Below, one piece after another: positions 43,528 to 52,806 of a DNA stretch of 64,000 bases. Position numbers and translations under genes: made by a program. Every line of letters starts with the position of its first letter. Positions within the stretch are counted from its first letter, which is position 1. Source of the DNA: Parabacteroides chinchillae (lineage in GTDB: Bacteria > Bacteroidota > Bacteroidia > Bacteroidales > Tannerellaceae); the NCBI RefSeq assembly GCF_900108035.1, contig NZ_FNVS01000005.1:124001-188000 (forward strand), in the 5' to 3' direction. The notes beneath the pieces were generated by a model, which was not told the origin of the DNA, did no database searches, and was given only the letters and a program-made list of their open reading frames with translations.

Positions 43528-44229
43528 TTCCGAATTGGGAATTGTGCAGTGTGCTTCTTCGAAACAAGCTGTTTCGAAGAAGAAATCTTTATCTCCTCCT
43601 ATAATGAGGGTTGGAGATTGGATAGTTGCCGCCGCCTCTTTGGAAAGATATACTTCTGTTTGCCATAATGGGCGCATGTAAGTTATCAGGGAATCCATTC
43701 TTGCAAGGTCATTAGGGGACGCATCCGCTCCCAAGCGGTCTTTGCCTGTTACCGTTTTTATCCAGTTTACGCCTTCCGGTTTGTAGTCGGAATAGCGGAA
43801 ACAACCGGCCAGCGAAATAATACGGTCTATACGTTGAGGATAAAGGGCGGCTAAACAATAGGCTGTAACTCCTCCGTCACTGAATCCTACAACCGAAGCC
43901 TTTCTTTCTTTCTCGTTGTCTAATACGGCTATTATGTCTTCTGCAAATAAGCCGAAAGAGTAAGGGCGGTTTCCTAACGTAGACCTGTTATGTCCGCGAA
44001 ATGAAATTGCAATTACTTTGTGTGCCTTTTTCAGGCTGTCCGCCAGAGAAGTATATCCGTCTATGTTTCCTAAGCCGCCATGTAATATGACAACAGGTTT
44101 TCCTTGCCCGGATACTTCATAATAGATAAGCGCATCGCCACGATCTGCGTATTTTGCCTGTTTTTGTGCCGTAAGATGGGGCATGGTTCCGAGTAGCAGG
44201 AGAAGGAAAAGTATTTTTGCTGTTTTCAT
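43444..44229 (-). CDS. Alpha/beta hydrolase, exported
   Basis: A 261-residue hydrolase with a signal peptide (ILFLLLLLGTMPHLTAQ). The oxyanion region is VILHGGLGN, the nucleophile elbow VGFSDGG, the acid lies in IIGGDKDFFF and the His in LPNTGHNLNQPE. The family covers esterases and lactonases; the substrate is unknown. It lies 13 bases after the thioesterase gene on the same strand. Its stop codon abuts the truncated ABC ATPase frame on the other strand, but the hydrolase itself is complete. Confidence 0.87.
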   Translation of the reverse strand: MKTAKILFLLLLLGTMPHLTAQKQAKYADRGDALIYYEVSGQGKPVVILHGGLGNIDGYTSLADSLKKAHKVIAISFRGHNRSTLGNRPYSFGLFAEDIIAVLDNEKERKASVVGFSDGGVTAYCLAALYPQRIDRIISLAGCFRYSDYKPEGVNWIKTVTGKDRLGADASPNDLARMDSLITYMRPLWQTEVYLSKEAAATIQSPTLIIGGDKDFFFETACFEEAHCTIPNSELVILPNTGHNLNQPEIIHKHIVPFLKE

Positions 44230-44242
44230 TTCTGTATATTAT

Positions 44243-44647
44243 TCAATAGGGGGGGAAGGGGAGTTCTGTGTCTTTGCGATAGCCGGTGCCGTTGAAGGTG
44301 GCAATCAGTTCGCCGGCTTCGTTAGTGATGCTGACTTCGCAATTGGCCAGCCGTTTGTGGCTGAACACTTCACGTGCTTCGGCATACAGGTAGCCACGGC
44401 TCTCGGCTTTGAAGAAGTTGATGCTGGAGGTGATGGAGAGCGTTAGCCGGGCGTGGCTGTTGGTGGCTGCTGCAAAGGCCAGATCGGCCAGGGTAAAGAT
44501 TGCACCGCCTTGACATACTCCGCCTCCGTTCAGGTGCTCCGGTTTGATCTCCATACGGGCTTTAGCGTAACCATTGCCTGTTTCTGTCAATTCTACACCT
44601 GCCAGAAGGGCAAATTTATCTCCTTGAAGGAATTCGTTTATTGTCAT
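44243..44647 (-). CDS. PaaI-type hotdog thioesterase
   Basis: A 134-residue hotdog-fold protein. The active-site block LNGGGVCQGGAIFTLADLAF matches the HGG-x-aDxA pattern of PaaI/YbgC-like acyl-CoA thioesterases, with Cys-Gln at the HG position. The end of the chain (ELIATFNGTGYRK) is normal. It is the first gene of a pair with the alpha/beta hydrolase. No promoter element is obvious; a repeat array lies just upstream. Confidence 0.85.
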   Translation of the reverse strand: MTINEFLQGDKFALLAGVELTETGNGYAKARMEIKPEHLNGGGVCQGGAIFTLADLAFAAATNSHARLTLSITSSINFFKAESRGYLYAEAREVFSHKRLANCEVSITNEAGELIATFNGTGYRKDTELPFPPY

Positions 44648-44711
44648 TTTGATATGTTATATGGTTTATTCAGTGTTATTTTGAAATGTTTTTGCTTTGA
44701 TATTTCCTTTT

Positions 44712-44915
44712 TAGGCCTACAAAACCATTACCGCCCTTACGGTGAAGCCTCCGTAGGCCTGCAAAACCGTTACCAACGCGTGGGTAGTCCTTTCGTAGGC
44801 CTACAAAGCCTTCACAGCTGCTCGGGTGAAACATTTGTAGGGCTACAAAACATCCGCCGGAGCTCCGGTGAAGGTTCTGTAGCCCTACGGAGGCTTCGCA
44901 GCCGCAGCTGCGAAA
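44712..44915. repeat. Array of 42-bp tandem units (about 4.8 copies)
   Basis: Units start at exactly 44712, 44754, 44796, 44838 and 44880, each opening with TAGGCCTACAAA or a variant. GTAGGCCTAC is itself palindromic, and GTAGGGCTAC of unit 4 is complementary to GTAGCCCTAC at the head of unit 5. Because 42 is divisible by 3, an apparent open frame with a 14-residue repeat results. The array fills the space between cysS and the thioesterase gene. Confidence 0.88.
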
Positions 44916-46391
44916 TCAGTTACTTAGCTTCCACTCTGCGCCGTCCTTCGTGTCTTTTATTTCGAAGCCGAGGGCGGTCAGTTCGTTGCGTATCTTGTCC
45001 GAAGTTGCCCAGTCTTTGTTTGCTTTGGCCTGTTGGCGGATGGATAATAAAAGGTCTACCGCTTTGCCAAACGTTTCGTAGTTGTTGCCTCCGGCAGACG
45101 CTTCGTCTTTCATTCCCAGAATGTCGAAGATGAATGTGTGGAATACATCTTTCAATTCTTCCAGGTCTTCGGCAGAGATGGTTGCTTTGCCGTCTTTTAC
45201 GGAGTTGATGGCGCGGCAGGCGTCGAAGAGGTTGGAGATGACGATTGGTGAGTTGAGGTCGTCGTTCATCGCCTCGTAGCATCTCTGGCGCAGTCCTTTT
45301 ACGTCTACGGATGAGGTGGCCGATGGTTGCAGCTTTTGCAAATGGCTGTAAGCTTCCATCAGACGGCTTAGCCCCTTTTCGGATGCTTCCAACGCTTCAT
45401 TGCTGAAGTCTACCGTGCTGCGGTAGTGTGCCTGGAGAATAAAGAAGCGGATCGTCATCGGAGAATAGGCGTGGTGCAACATATTATGGTTGCCTGTGAA
45501 GAATTCTTCCAGTGTAATGAAGTTGCCTAGCGATTTGCCCATCTTTTGCCCGTTGATCGTAATCATATTGTTGTGCATCCAGTAGTGTACCATGTCGTCG
45601 CCTTGCGAGGCTACGGCTTGTGCAATCTCGCATTCGTGGTGGGGGAAGATCAGATCCATGCCGCCGCCATGTATGTCGAAGTGCTCGCCCAGATATTTCT
45701 TACCCATGGCTGTACATTCGCAGTGCCAGCCGGGGAAACCGTTGCTCCAGGGTGAGGGCCAGCGCATGATATGTTCGGGCTGCGCACATTTCCAGAGGGC
45801 GAAGTCTACCGCATTGTGCTTCTCGTCTTGTCCGTCCAGTGCACGGGTTGTGTTGAGCATATCTTCGATGTTGCGTCCTGAGAGTACACCGTAGTTATGG
45901 TCTTTGTTGTATTTCTCTACGTCGAAGTAAACAGAACCCCGGCTTTCGTAGGCATAGCCGTTGTCCAGTATTTTCTTTACCAGTTCGATCTGTTCGATGA
46001 TATGCCCGGAGGCGTGTGGTTCGATGCTTGGCGGAAGAACATTTAATTCTTCCATGGCGTGATGGTAACGGTTCAGATAATATTGAACCACTTCCATTGG
46101 CTCCAGTTGTTCCAGACGGGCTTTCTTGGCAATCTTGTCTTCGCCTTCGTCGGCATCATGTTCCAAATGGCCTACATCGGTGATGTTGCGCACATACCGT
46201 ACCTTATAGCCCAGATGGGTGAGGTAGCGGAACAAGAGGTCGAAGGTGATAGCCGGACGCGCATGTCCCAGATGAGCATCTCCATATACGGTAGGACCGC
46301 AAACGTACATGCCTGCATGCGGTTCGTGCAGGGGTACGAATTGTTCTTTCTTTCGTGTAAGCGTGTTGTAAATGTGCAATGGATGTTCCAT
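44916..46391 (-). CDS. cysS: Cysteinyl-tRNA synthetase
   Basis: Class I synthetase charging tRNA-Cys. It has 491 residues, full length. HIGH motif appears as [12 protein letters not shown], the zinc-site Cys/His are in [18 protein letters not shown] and HHECEIAQA, and the KMSKS motif is [11 protein letters not shown]. The C-terminal anticodon domain is present. It has its own promoter; the stop is immediately followed by the 42-bp repeat array. Confidence 0.97.
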   Translation of the reverse strand: MEHPLHIYNTLTRKKEQFVPLHEPHAGMYVCGPTVYGDAHLGHARPAITFDLLFRYLTHLGYKVRYVRNITDVGHLEHDADEGEDKIAKKARLEQLEPMEVVQYYLNRYHHAMEELNVLPPSIEPHASGHIIEQIELVKKILDNGYAYESRGSVYFDVEKYNKDHNYGVLSGRNIEDMLNTTRALDGQDEKHNAVDFALWKCAQPEHIMRWPSPWSNGFPGWHCECTAMGKKYLGEHFDIHGGGMDLIFPHHECEIAQAVASQGDDMVHYWMHNNMITINGQKMGKSLGNFITLEEFFTGNHNMLHHAYSPMTIRFFILQAHYRSTVDFSNEALEASEKGLSRLMEAYSHLQKLQPSATSSVDVKGLRQRCYEAMNDDLNSPIVISNLFDACRAINSVKDGKATISAEDLEELKDVFHTFIFDILGMKDEASAGGNNYETFGKAVDLLLSIRQQAKANKDWATSDKIRNELTALGFEIKDTKDGAEWKLSN

Positions 46392-46413
46392 ATCTATACG
46401 TTTTTAAGAGTCG

Positions 46414-46421
46414 CAAATATA
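46414..46421 (-). promoter_or_regulatory. -7 promoter element of cysS
   Basis: Minus-strand TATATTTG matches TAnnTTTG, 23 bases upstream of the cysS start. Confidence 0.55.
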
Positions 46422-46518
46422 GGAATAATCTCCCTGTATGGCAACCTGTTTATGCGGTATTACGTTAATTTAGTTTGCTGCCGGAACCGTATTGCAGACG
46501 ATGTTGAAATTAAAGTGG

Positions 46519-46526
46519 TACCTTTG
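46519..46526 (+). promoter_or_regulatory. -7 promoter element of the PAP2 gene
   Basis: TACCTTTG matches TAnnTTTG, 25 bases before the ATG at 46551. Confidence 0.55.
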
Positions 46527-46550
46527 CCATGTAATCGTTTTTTATAGAGA

Positions 46551-47312
46551 ATGAAGATACGTGCATTGACAGTTTTATTTTTGATGATATCTTGCATTTT
46601 GCAGATGACGGCGCAGGACAATGTGGCTGTGTGTGATAGTGCCGGGAAGAGAATTCCTGTTGTAGAGTATAAGTTCAATCCCAAATCATTGATCCTTCCG
46701 GCCTCTTTAATAACAGTAGGTGCCGTTGGTACGGCTATCGACGGCATGAGCGACTTCCATCTGTTTACCCGCAAAGAGTCGGTGAAGAAGATACATATAG
46801 ACGATTATATGGAGTGGGGGATGCTGGCCTGGCCTTTTTTATGTGACTTGATGGGAAAAGAGAAGCATAACTGGGCAGATCAGCTTTGCCTTGTTGTGCT
46901 GGCCGAAGGTTTAAATGCCGGTATGACCCGTACTCTGAAATATACGGTGAAAGAACCGCGCCCCGACGGAGGAGCTTACTCCTTCCCGTCCGGTCATACG
47001 GCAAATGCTTTTTTAGGGGCACATATGGCATATAAGGAGTTTAAGGATAGTAATGCCTGGCTGGCCTATTCCGGTTATGCCCTGGCTACTTTCGTAGCAT
47101 GTTCCCGTTTGTACAATAATCGTCATTGGGTGGCGGATGTGGTGGCAGGTGCCGGATTTGGAATCTTATCTGTAGAGTTGTCTTATTTGATTTATTTTCC
47201 GATACGGAATGCCATCGCCCGTAAAATTAACCTTAAAAAGACGAATAGCCTGGTGCTGTCGCCCGTCGTGAATGAATATGGGGGAGGTTTGTATCTTTCT
47301 TATTCCTTTTAA
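46551..47312 (+). CDS. PAP2-family phosphatase
   Basis: A 253-residue exported/membrane acid phosphatase of the PAP2 superfamily, which removes phosphate from lipid or isoprenoid substrates (lipid A, undecaprenyl diphosphate, phosphatidylglycerol phosphate). The three signature motifs are intact: KYTVKEPRP, PSGHTA and SRLYNNRHWVADV. It has a signal peptide to about residue 22 and a few hydrophobic helices. The substrate is not determined. It is convergent with the GH3-like gene across a repeat array. Confidence 0.9.
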   Translation: MKIRALTVLFLMISCILQMTAQDNVAVCDSAGKRIPVVEYKFNPKSLILPASLITVGAVGTAIDGMSDFHLFTRKESVKKIHIDDYMEWGMLAWPFLCDLMGKEKHNWADQLCLVVLAEGLNAGMTRTLKYTVKEPRPDGGAYSFPSGHTANAFLGAHMAYKEFKDSNAWLAYSGYALATFVACSRLYNNRHWVADVVAGAGFGILSVELSYLIYFPIRNAIARKINLKKTNSLVLSPVVNEYGGGLYLSYSF

Positions 47313-47334
47313 ATGCAAACCGGATTCCAGAGAC

Positions 47335-47446
47335 TTTGGAGTTATGCTTGCAGAGTGTCTGGAGTTATCGCTGTAAAGTCTGTAGAGTTACCGCTGCATA
47401 CGCTATGGAGTTATGCCTGCAGACACTTTGCAAGCATAACTCCAAA
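47335..47446. repeat. Four 23-bp tandem units closed by an inverted unit
   Basis: Units at 47335-47357, 47358-47380, 47381-47403 and 47404-47426 share GGAGTTAT/CGCTG(C/T). The last copy is inverted: TTTGGAGTTATGCTTGCA (47335-47352) is exactly complementary to 47429-47446, an 18-bp stem. It lies between convergent genes. Confidence 0.88.
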
Positions 47447-47455
47447 CTGTTTGGA

Positions 47456-48982
47456 CTAATTATAGTGCTCTCTTTGGTTCACTTCCAGCAACTCTTCTAA
47501 GTAAGTACGGTCGTTGCTCAGGCGTGGAATCTTATGCTGCCCTCCTAGTTTGCCTTTCTGCTTGAGCCAGTCGTAAAATACGCCTTCTTTTGATATTATT
47601 ATTTCCAGAGGCTGGAGGGAAATGTCTTTATACCGTTTTGCTTCGTAGTCTGAGTTGAGTTCCTGCAAGTGTTTATCCAACAATGCTGCAAATTCACTGA
47701 TTGATGGAGGCATTTCTTCAAATTCGATAAACCACTGGTGACGGCCTTTGGCTTTGTCTAATATAAAAAGAGGAGCGGCTGTATACTCATTTACTTTAGC
47801 TCCGGTTTCTCTACAAGTGAGACTAAGAGCCTTGTCTGCATTATCAACCATTAATTCTTCACCGAATGCGTTGATATAATGTTTGGTTCTTCCCGAAATG
47901 ACGAATTTATGAGGGAAAAGCGAGGTGAAGCGTACGGTATCTCCAATCTGATAACGCCATAATCCTCCGGTTGTAGAGATAACCATTGCATAGTTTTTGT
48001 TGGTCTCTACCGCCTCCAGCGGCAAAACGGTGGGATTAGAGGTTCCTACTTCGTTCATGGGAATAAATTCGTAAAATATACCATAATCCTGCATCATCAG
48101 CAGACTGGGGTTATCGGGATCGTCTTGTATCCCGAAAAAACCTTCGGACGCATTATAGGTTTCAACATAATGCATTTTGCCGGAAGGGATCAATGCCTTG
48201 TATTGGTCGCGGTAAGGTTCGAAGCTGATACCGCCGTGGAAAAAGACTTCCAGGTTAGGCCATACTTCGGTTAAGTTTTCTTTTCCTGCTTTTTGAAGAA
48301 TAGCTTTAATCAGTACCAGCATCCATGAAGGTACACCGGAAAGGCTGTTTACATCCTTATTCCAGGTGTTTTCTACAATTGCTTTTATTTTGCTTTCCCA
48401 TTCGTCCATCAGTATAACGCGTTTACTCGGAACCCGCATCAGGTTGACAAGCGGACTAAGGTTCTGTAATAAAACGGCCGACAGGTCGCCACAATGAGCT
48501 TGTGCATTAAGTGGTGACGGACTATGGCTGCCTCCTAGTATCAGGTCTTTCTTAGAGAAAAAGCGGCTTTCGGGATTATTGCGAAGGTAGAGGGCTACAC
48601 AATCAAAACCTCCCTTATAGTGGCATCCCCGCAGTATTTCGTTTGTTACAGGTAAAAATTTGCTTTTATCATTCGTTGTACCGCTGCTTTTGGCATACCA
48701 TCGAATGATAGAGGGCCAAAGAATATTTCTTTCTCCATTTATCATCCGTTCAACATAAGGTTTGATATCATCATACGTTTGCAAAGGTACCCGTTGACGA
48801 TAATCTTCATAGCTGCGTATACTTTTATAATCGTATTTTCTTCCCCACTCGGTACATCTGGCACCGGCTAGAAGAGCATGCAGCTGTCTACGCTGGATTA
48901 TATCGGTATCCTGCCCAAACTTCTCAATATTTTTCTGACGTTGTAGAAAAAATAGTGAAATCGCTTTTGTTAAAATATCCAT
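47456..48982 (-). CDS. GH3-like (auxin-responsive promoter family) protein
   Basis: A 508-residue protein of the GH3 superfamily, adenylate-forming enzymes that in plants link acids to amino acids. Visible ATP/AMP-site blocks are YAKSSGTTNDKSKFLPVT, YNASEGFFGIQDD and GLWRYQIGDTVRFTSL. It is common as a single copy in Bacteroidetes, where its substrate is unknown. No signal peptide; presumably cytosolic. Divergent from pfkA with back-to-back promoters. Confidence 0.88.
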   Translation of the reverse strand: MDILTKAISLFFLQRQKNIEKFGQDTDIIQRRQLHALLAGARCTEWGRKYDYKSIRSYEDYRQRVPLQTYDDIKPYVERMINGERNILWPSIIRWYAKSSGTTNDKSKFLPVTNEILRGCHYKGGFDCVALYLRNNPESRFFSKKDLILGGSHSPSPLNAQAHCGDLSAVLLQNLSPLVNLMRVPSKRVILMDEWESKIKAIVENTWNKDVNSLSGVPSWMLVLIKAILQKAGKENLTEVWPNLEVFFHGGISFEPYRDQYKALIPSGKMHYVETYNASEGFFGIQDDPDNPSLLMMQDYGIFYEFIPMNEVGTSNPTVLPLEAVETNKNYAMVISTTGGLWRYQIGDTVRFTSLFPHKFVISGRTKHYINAFGEELMVDNADKALSLTCRETGAKVNEYTAAPLFILDKAKGRHQWFIEFEEMPPSISEFAALLDKHLQELNSDYEAKRYKDISLQPLEIIISKEGVFYDWLKQKGKLGGQHKIPRLSNDRTYLEELLEVNQREHYN

Positions 48983-49004
48983 GCTCCCTATTTTGTATTG
49001 GACA

Positions 49005-49012
49005 CAAATGTA
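49005..49012 (-). promoter_or_regulatory. -7 promoter element of the GH3-like gene
   Basis: Minus-strand TACATTTG matches TAnnTTTG, 23 bases upstream of the start. Confidence 0.55.
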
Positions 49013-49031
49013 GGCATTCTCTTTTTATTTA

Positions 49032-49039
49032 TATCTTTG
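49032..49039 (+). promoter_or_regulatory. -7 promoter element of pfkA
   Basis: TATCTTTG matches TAnnTTTG, 24 bases before the ATG at 49063. Confidence 0.55.
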
Positions 49040-49062
49040 CCTAATAATAAATTAACGTTACT

Positions 49063-50076
49063 ATGAAAATAGGGATTCTCTCATCCGGCGGCGATTGCCC
49101 TGGTATCAATGCTACAATACGTGGCGTTGGCAAGACTGCTATCATGCACTATGGAATGGATGTAATAGGAATCCACAGCGGCTTTATAGGCCTTCTGAAT
49201 AAGGATATACAGACCTTTGATGAGAGAAGCCTCTCCGGAATACTTAATCTGGGAGGGACTATTCTGGGAACTTCTCGTGAAAAGCCTTTTCGTAAATTAT
49301 TAGCTTCGGGCGATACTGAAAAGCCTCAGATTATTAAGCAGAATTATGAAGAATTAGGATTAGATTGTCTTGTATGCATAGGAGGAAACGGCACGCAGAA
49401 AACGGCGAATCTCCTTGCCCGCTTAGGATTGAACGTAATAGGCGTTCCTAAGACGATCGATAATGACGTTTGGGGAACGGATATTACTTTTGGATTCGAT
49501 ACGGCAGTTAACATTGCAACCGAATCTATAGACCGCCTGCATTCCACTGCAAGTTCTCATAAAAGAGTGATGGTTGTGGAAGTTATGGGACATCATGCCG
49601 GCTGGATTGCTTTATATGCCGGTATGGCCGGAGGGGCGGATGTTATTTTATTGCCCGAATTGGGGTATGACATTAACAAGGTAAATGAAGCAATTCTGAA
49701 TCGTGCCCACCGCGGAAAGCCCTATTCTATTGTTGTTGTTGCCGAAGGTATTGATACTCCGGACAAAAAACGTCCGTCTGATTATATTACGAAAGAAATA
49801 GAGGCCGTTACGGGCATTGAGACTCGCGATACTGTATTAGGGTATACACAGCGGGGAGGAAATCCGTCTCCTTTTGACCGTAACCTTGCTACACGTCTTG
49901 GAGGTCACGCTACGGAATTGATTGCTAATAGACAATTCGGAAGGATGGTGTGCATGAAAGGGGCGTCTGTCGGATCTATTCCTCTATCGGAAGTGGCAGG
50001 TAAGCTAAAACTTGTAACACCGGAGCACGATTTGATTATTCAAGGAAAAAGGATGGGGGTAACATTCGGGAAATAA
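49063..50076 (+). CDS. pfkA: 6-phosphofructokinase (mixed active-site type)
   Basis: Phosphofructokinase of 337 residues, committing fructose 6-phosphate to glycolysis. The N-terminus has SSGGDCPGINATIRG; the catalytic loop is VPKTIDND and the sugar-binding part VEVMGHHAGWIAL. Two key positions are unusual for a classical ATP enzyme: the GGDGS loop reads GGNGT (Asp to Asn), and the residue before TIDND is Lys as in PPi-dependent enzymes, while Gly104 (E. coli numbering) is ATP-like. This fits the group III type; the donor must be tested. It ends in a bidirectional terminator. Confidence 0.92.
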   Translation: MKIGILSSGGDCPGINATIRGVGKTAIMHYGMDVIGIHSGFIGLLNKDIQTFDERSLSGILNLGGTILGTSREKPFRKLLASGDTEKPQIIKQNYEELGLDCLVCIGGNGTQKTANLLARLGLNVIGVPKTIDNDVWGTDITFGFDTAVNIATESIDRLHSTASSHKRVMVVEVMGHHAGWIALYAGMAGGADVILLPELGYDINKVNEAILNRAHRGKPYSIVVVAEGIDTPDKKRPSDYITKEIEAVTGIETRDTVLGYTQRGGNPSPFDRNLATRLGGHATELIANRQFGRMVCMKGASVGSIPLSEVAGKLKLVTPEHDLIIQGKRMGVTFGK

Positions 50077-50080
50077 AATA

Positions 50081-50117
50081 AAAAAGGTTGTGCGTCCTCT
50101 GACGCACAACCTTTTTT
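50081..50117. terminator. Bidirectional terminator between pfkA and the protease gene
   Basis: A perfect 16-bp stem (50081-50096 with 50101-50116; core AGGTTGTGCGTC) has a CTCT loop, with T-runs on the plus strand and, as A-runs, on the left side for the minus strand. It serves both convergent genes. Confidence 0.92.
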
Positions 50118-50140
50118 ACTTTATACTAGTAGGCGGCCGT

Positions 50141-52735
50141 TTATTTCTTAATACCTTGAACGGTTTGGCTTCCCTTTTCGGTAGTTAAGCGGAAGATATA
50201 CACTCCAGTGGCAAAATCACCCGTGCTGAGACTGCTTCCCGGTTGCGGGATGCTACGTATCAACTTTCCATCGGCCCTGTAGATATCAAGCGATTTCAGT
50301 TGTTGATAATTCTGGATCTGTACTTCATTCGAGAAGATACGTGGTTGAATGTCTACTTCTTCGCCTGTTGGCTTCAGTTCGTTACCTACGCTCGTTTCCG
50401 GAATTACTGTAGCCGGAGCGCTCTCGTCGGTACTATAAAGTGCCGTTACTTGGAGCAGAGGGGTACTTGTCGTCAGATTTTTCACCGTATAATTCCGTTG
50501 AGAAACAGGTAATGTCGTCAGTTCTCGGGTATCTTGATATACCTTATAACCGGTCAGCTCCGGAAAAGCCGTGATCAACTCTGCTTCTTGCGCATCGGAG
50601 GCGATAGCCAGTTTCCGGAATGATAATCGGCCTGTTCTCATGGGTTGCGGTTTCTCCGAGAAAGTGCTCGTGGAGAATACGGAACTTGAGGGGAGCTCAC
50701 CTTCTTCCGCGCTTATTACGATCGATAACACAACATTGGCATCTAGCTCATCATCTGAGAATGTTTCCCATTTTTTCCCGTCCAAAGAATATAAATTCCC
50801 TTTTCCATCGACTGCGGGGCCTTCATCGGAGCATGCCGGGTATGTGTTATTAGCATAGCTTATCACATGAATGGCTACCAGTAAATCCTGCTTCGCATCG
50901 ATTACGAATGGTGTTTTAAGTGTGACCGAATTTATTTTACCTGATTTCAGTTGAGTGAAACTCTCTTCATACTCCCGGTTTCCCTGTTTGATATAGACTC
51001 CATAAGTGACTCCTTCCTGCGGATAGAAATTAACCTTCCGGATCGTTTTTTTATGCACCGGTTGTAGATCTTTCGTATCCCATTTCTGAGCGAAATAGAA
51101 TGGATCTCCTCCGAGACCGAACTGTTGATAACGATCTTGTGATCCCCAACCAGCTATTTTTTCGAGGACTGGGGCATTCCATGTCAGTTGAATCTCACTA
51201 GTGGAGATCTGTTTGTATTTCAAATCTGTCGGACCTTCATACTCGTTTCCGATCGTTTTCCCATCCTGCGTCATTCCCTGCAACGAGGTGACGCCCGTTC
51301 CGAGTGGATCTAGCCAGACATCCATCCGGGCTGTATCATTATCACTGTATTTATTCCAGTGATAATACAATTTACCGTATAAATTCAATCCTTCGGGCAG
51401 TTCGCAACTGGAGCTTCCACCGCTCAGCGTACCTATAATCAAACCTTTGCTATTAAATAAAGGCGAACCGGAAGAACCTCCCTCGGTCACCCCGTGTCCG
51501 TTTAGCGTGGCATCGAAAGTAGCGTTCCAATGAGCGTTCGTGGCCCCGGTTTTTCCAACATCACTATTACGCCATGTAATCGATCCTGTCGGATAATTTC
51601 CATAGGTGGAGATTTTCATATAATCGCCGGAAGGATGATGGATGCCTACGCCCGAGAGTGAAAGCATATTTGAACGATCCCATCCGTTAAAGAATACATT
51701 ATAATCGTCGGGGATCTCGTCGTTAAGCAACAGCAACAGTCCGTCGGAACCGTTTTCGATAGGGGTAGAGGCTTTCCGTGTACATCCTACCATGGTTTTT
51801 ATCGGATAAATGGGTGACTCATTATCGCAGCCCACATGTTCTTGGTGGAAATAAAACAACCAGACTGCTAATTCCTCGGGAGTAACCGTCTGTTCACCCA
51901 ACATATCTTGCGAACAATGGAAGGCGGATAATACATAAGGCTTTTTGTCACGGGCCGTATTATTTACCAGAGAAGCTGTACAAATATAGCTTCCTCCTTC
52001 TCCCTTTTTATTACGGATGTATTGAATCATTTGTATCACCCCCTTCTTTTGCTCCTGCCAATCGGCTCCCTCCTCGCAATTGATATTCACTTCGCAAGCT
52101 TCTGAAAAGCCGGCTCCCGGCGCTTCCTGTACTTCTGGCATGATCGCTTCAAGATGATTATACCCGTAACCGACCTCCCGGATGCGTAGTCGAGGTGTCT
52201 CGCCGGATGGTGCCGGTACATATTCGAGGATCACCTCATCGCCTGCTACGGCTTGGGTTGCGAACGGTCCGTTTTTAGGATGCGTACGATGCGTATAGGC
52301 ACCCAATACTTGGTTTTTCGCTGCGTTATACAGGTATAACCGGGCACCTTTGGGGATATAAAAATCGGAGTAATACAGGATCAAGGCGATCGCTCCTTTC
52401 GCTTGAAGGTGAAGTTGCCATACTTGGCTGCCGTCGGGTAGTGAAATCCAATCGCCGCTATCGGCGATGTCGAAGCTGGTTGGGATCGACTTGGCTACAC
52501 GCAACGGAGCGCCTTGGCTGACCCTCCACGCATCGACCGTCTTGAGGTCTTCCACACTGAAATTCACTGGAACTTGTTCTGCTAGCTTTTCACTTCGAAG
52601 TGAACCTGCGAATTGAAAGCTGGGGGGGAGTCCTCCTTCGCTGATCTGCGCCAACGAACTTGAAATCGAGAAATAACCGATATATAATATGTCGGTTATT
52701 AATATTCGGAGAAGTTTACTGTACTGGTTTTTCAT
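50141..52735 (-). CDS. Secreted trypsin-like protease with type IX secretion C-terminal domain
   Basis: About 864 residues. After a signal peptide (ISSSLAQ) comes a beta-rich N-domain, then a lysyl-endopeptidase-like chymotrypsin fold with the His in YVLSAFHCSQ, the Asp in IENGSDGLLLL and the Ser in GGSSGSPLFNSKG. Later domains are beta-sandwich/fibronectin-like, and the last ~75 residues (ending GVYIFRLTTEKGSQTVQGIKK-like) match type A sorting domains of the type IX secretion system, so it should be exported to the surface. Base composition is visibly richer in G+C than in its neighbours. The ATG at 52735 is preferred because the upstream 15 codons precede the signal peptide. Confidence 0.85.
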   Translation of the reverse strand: MKNQYSKLLRILITDILYIGYFSISSSLAQISEGGLPPSFQFAGSLRSEKLAEQVPVNFSVEDLKTVDAWRVSQGAPLRVAKSIPTSFDIADSGDWISLPDGSQVWQLHLQAKGAIALILYYSDFYIPKGARLYLYNAAKNQVLGAYTHRTHPKNGPFATQAVAGDEVILEYVPAPSGETPRLRIREVGYGYNHLEAIMPEVQEAPGAGFSEACEVNINCEEGADWQEQKKGVIQMIQYIRNKKGEGGSYICTASLVNNTARDKKPYVLSAFHCSQDMLGEQTVTPEELAVWLFYFHQEHVGCDNESPIYPIKTMVGCTRKASTPIENGSDGLLLLLNDEIPDDYNVFFNGWDRSNMLSLSGVGIHHPSGDYMKISTYGNYPTGSITWRNSDVGKTGATNAHWNATFDATLNGHGVTEGGSSGSPLFNSKGLIIGTLSGGSSSCELPEGLNLYGKLYYHWNKYSDNDTARMDVWLDPLGTGVTSLQGMTQDGKTIGNEYEGPTDLKYKQISTSEIQLTWNAPVLEKIAGWGSQDRYQQFGLGGDPFYFAQKWDTKDLQPVHKKTIRKVNFYPQEGVTYGVYIKQGNREYEESFTQLKSGKINSVTLKTPFVIDAKQDLLVAIHVISYANNTYPACSDEGPAVDGKGNLYSLDGKKWETFSDDELDANVVLSIVISAEEGELPSSSVFSTSTFSEKPQPMRTGRLSFRKLAIASDAQEAELITAFPELTGYKVYQDTRELTTLPVSQRNYTVKNLTTSTPLLQVTALYSTDESAPATVIPETSVGNELKPTGEEVDIQPRIFSNEVQIQNYQQLKSLDIYRADGKLIRSIPQPGSSLSTGDFATGVYIFRLTTEKGSQTVQGIKK

Positions 52736-52806
52736 ACATACAACTTTTTTATACGAGCTTATTCTTATATAACGAATCAAACGATATACCTAAGTTTTGC
52801 TGTTTA

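Noticed and set aside
43427-43681. 84-residue plus-strand open frame
   Set aside because: It is antisense to the intact alpha/beta hydrolase gene and has no family features.
44453-45133. Plus-strand open frame with a 14-residue repeat
   Set aside because: It consists of the 42-bp repeat array plus the antisense of cysS and the thioesterase gene; the open frame follows from 42 being divisible by 3.
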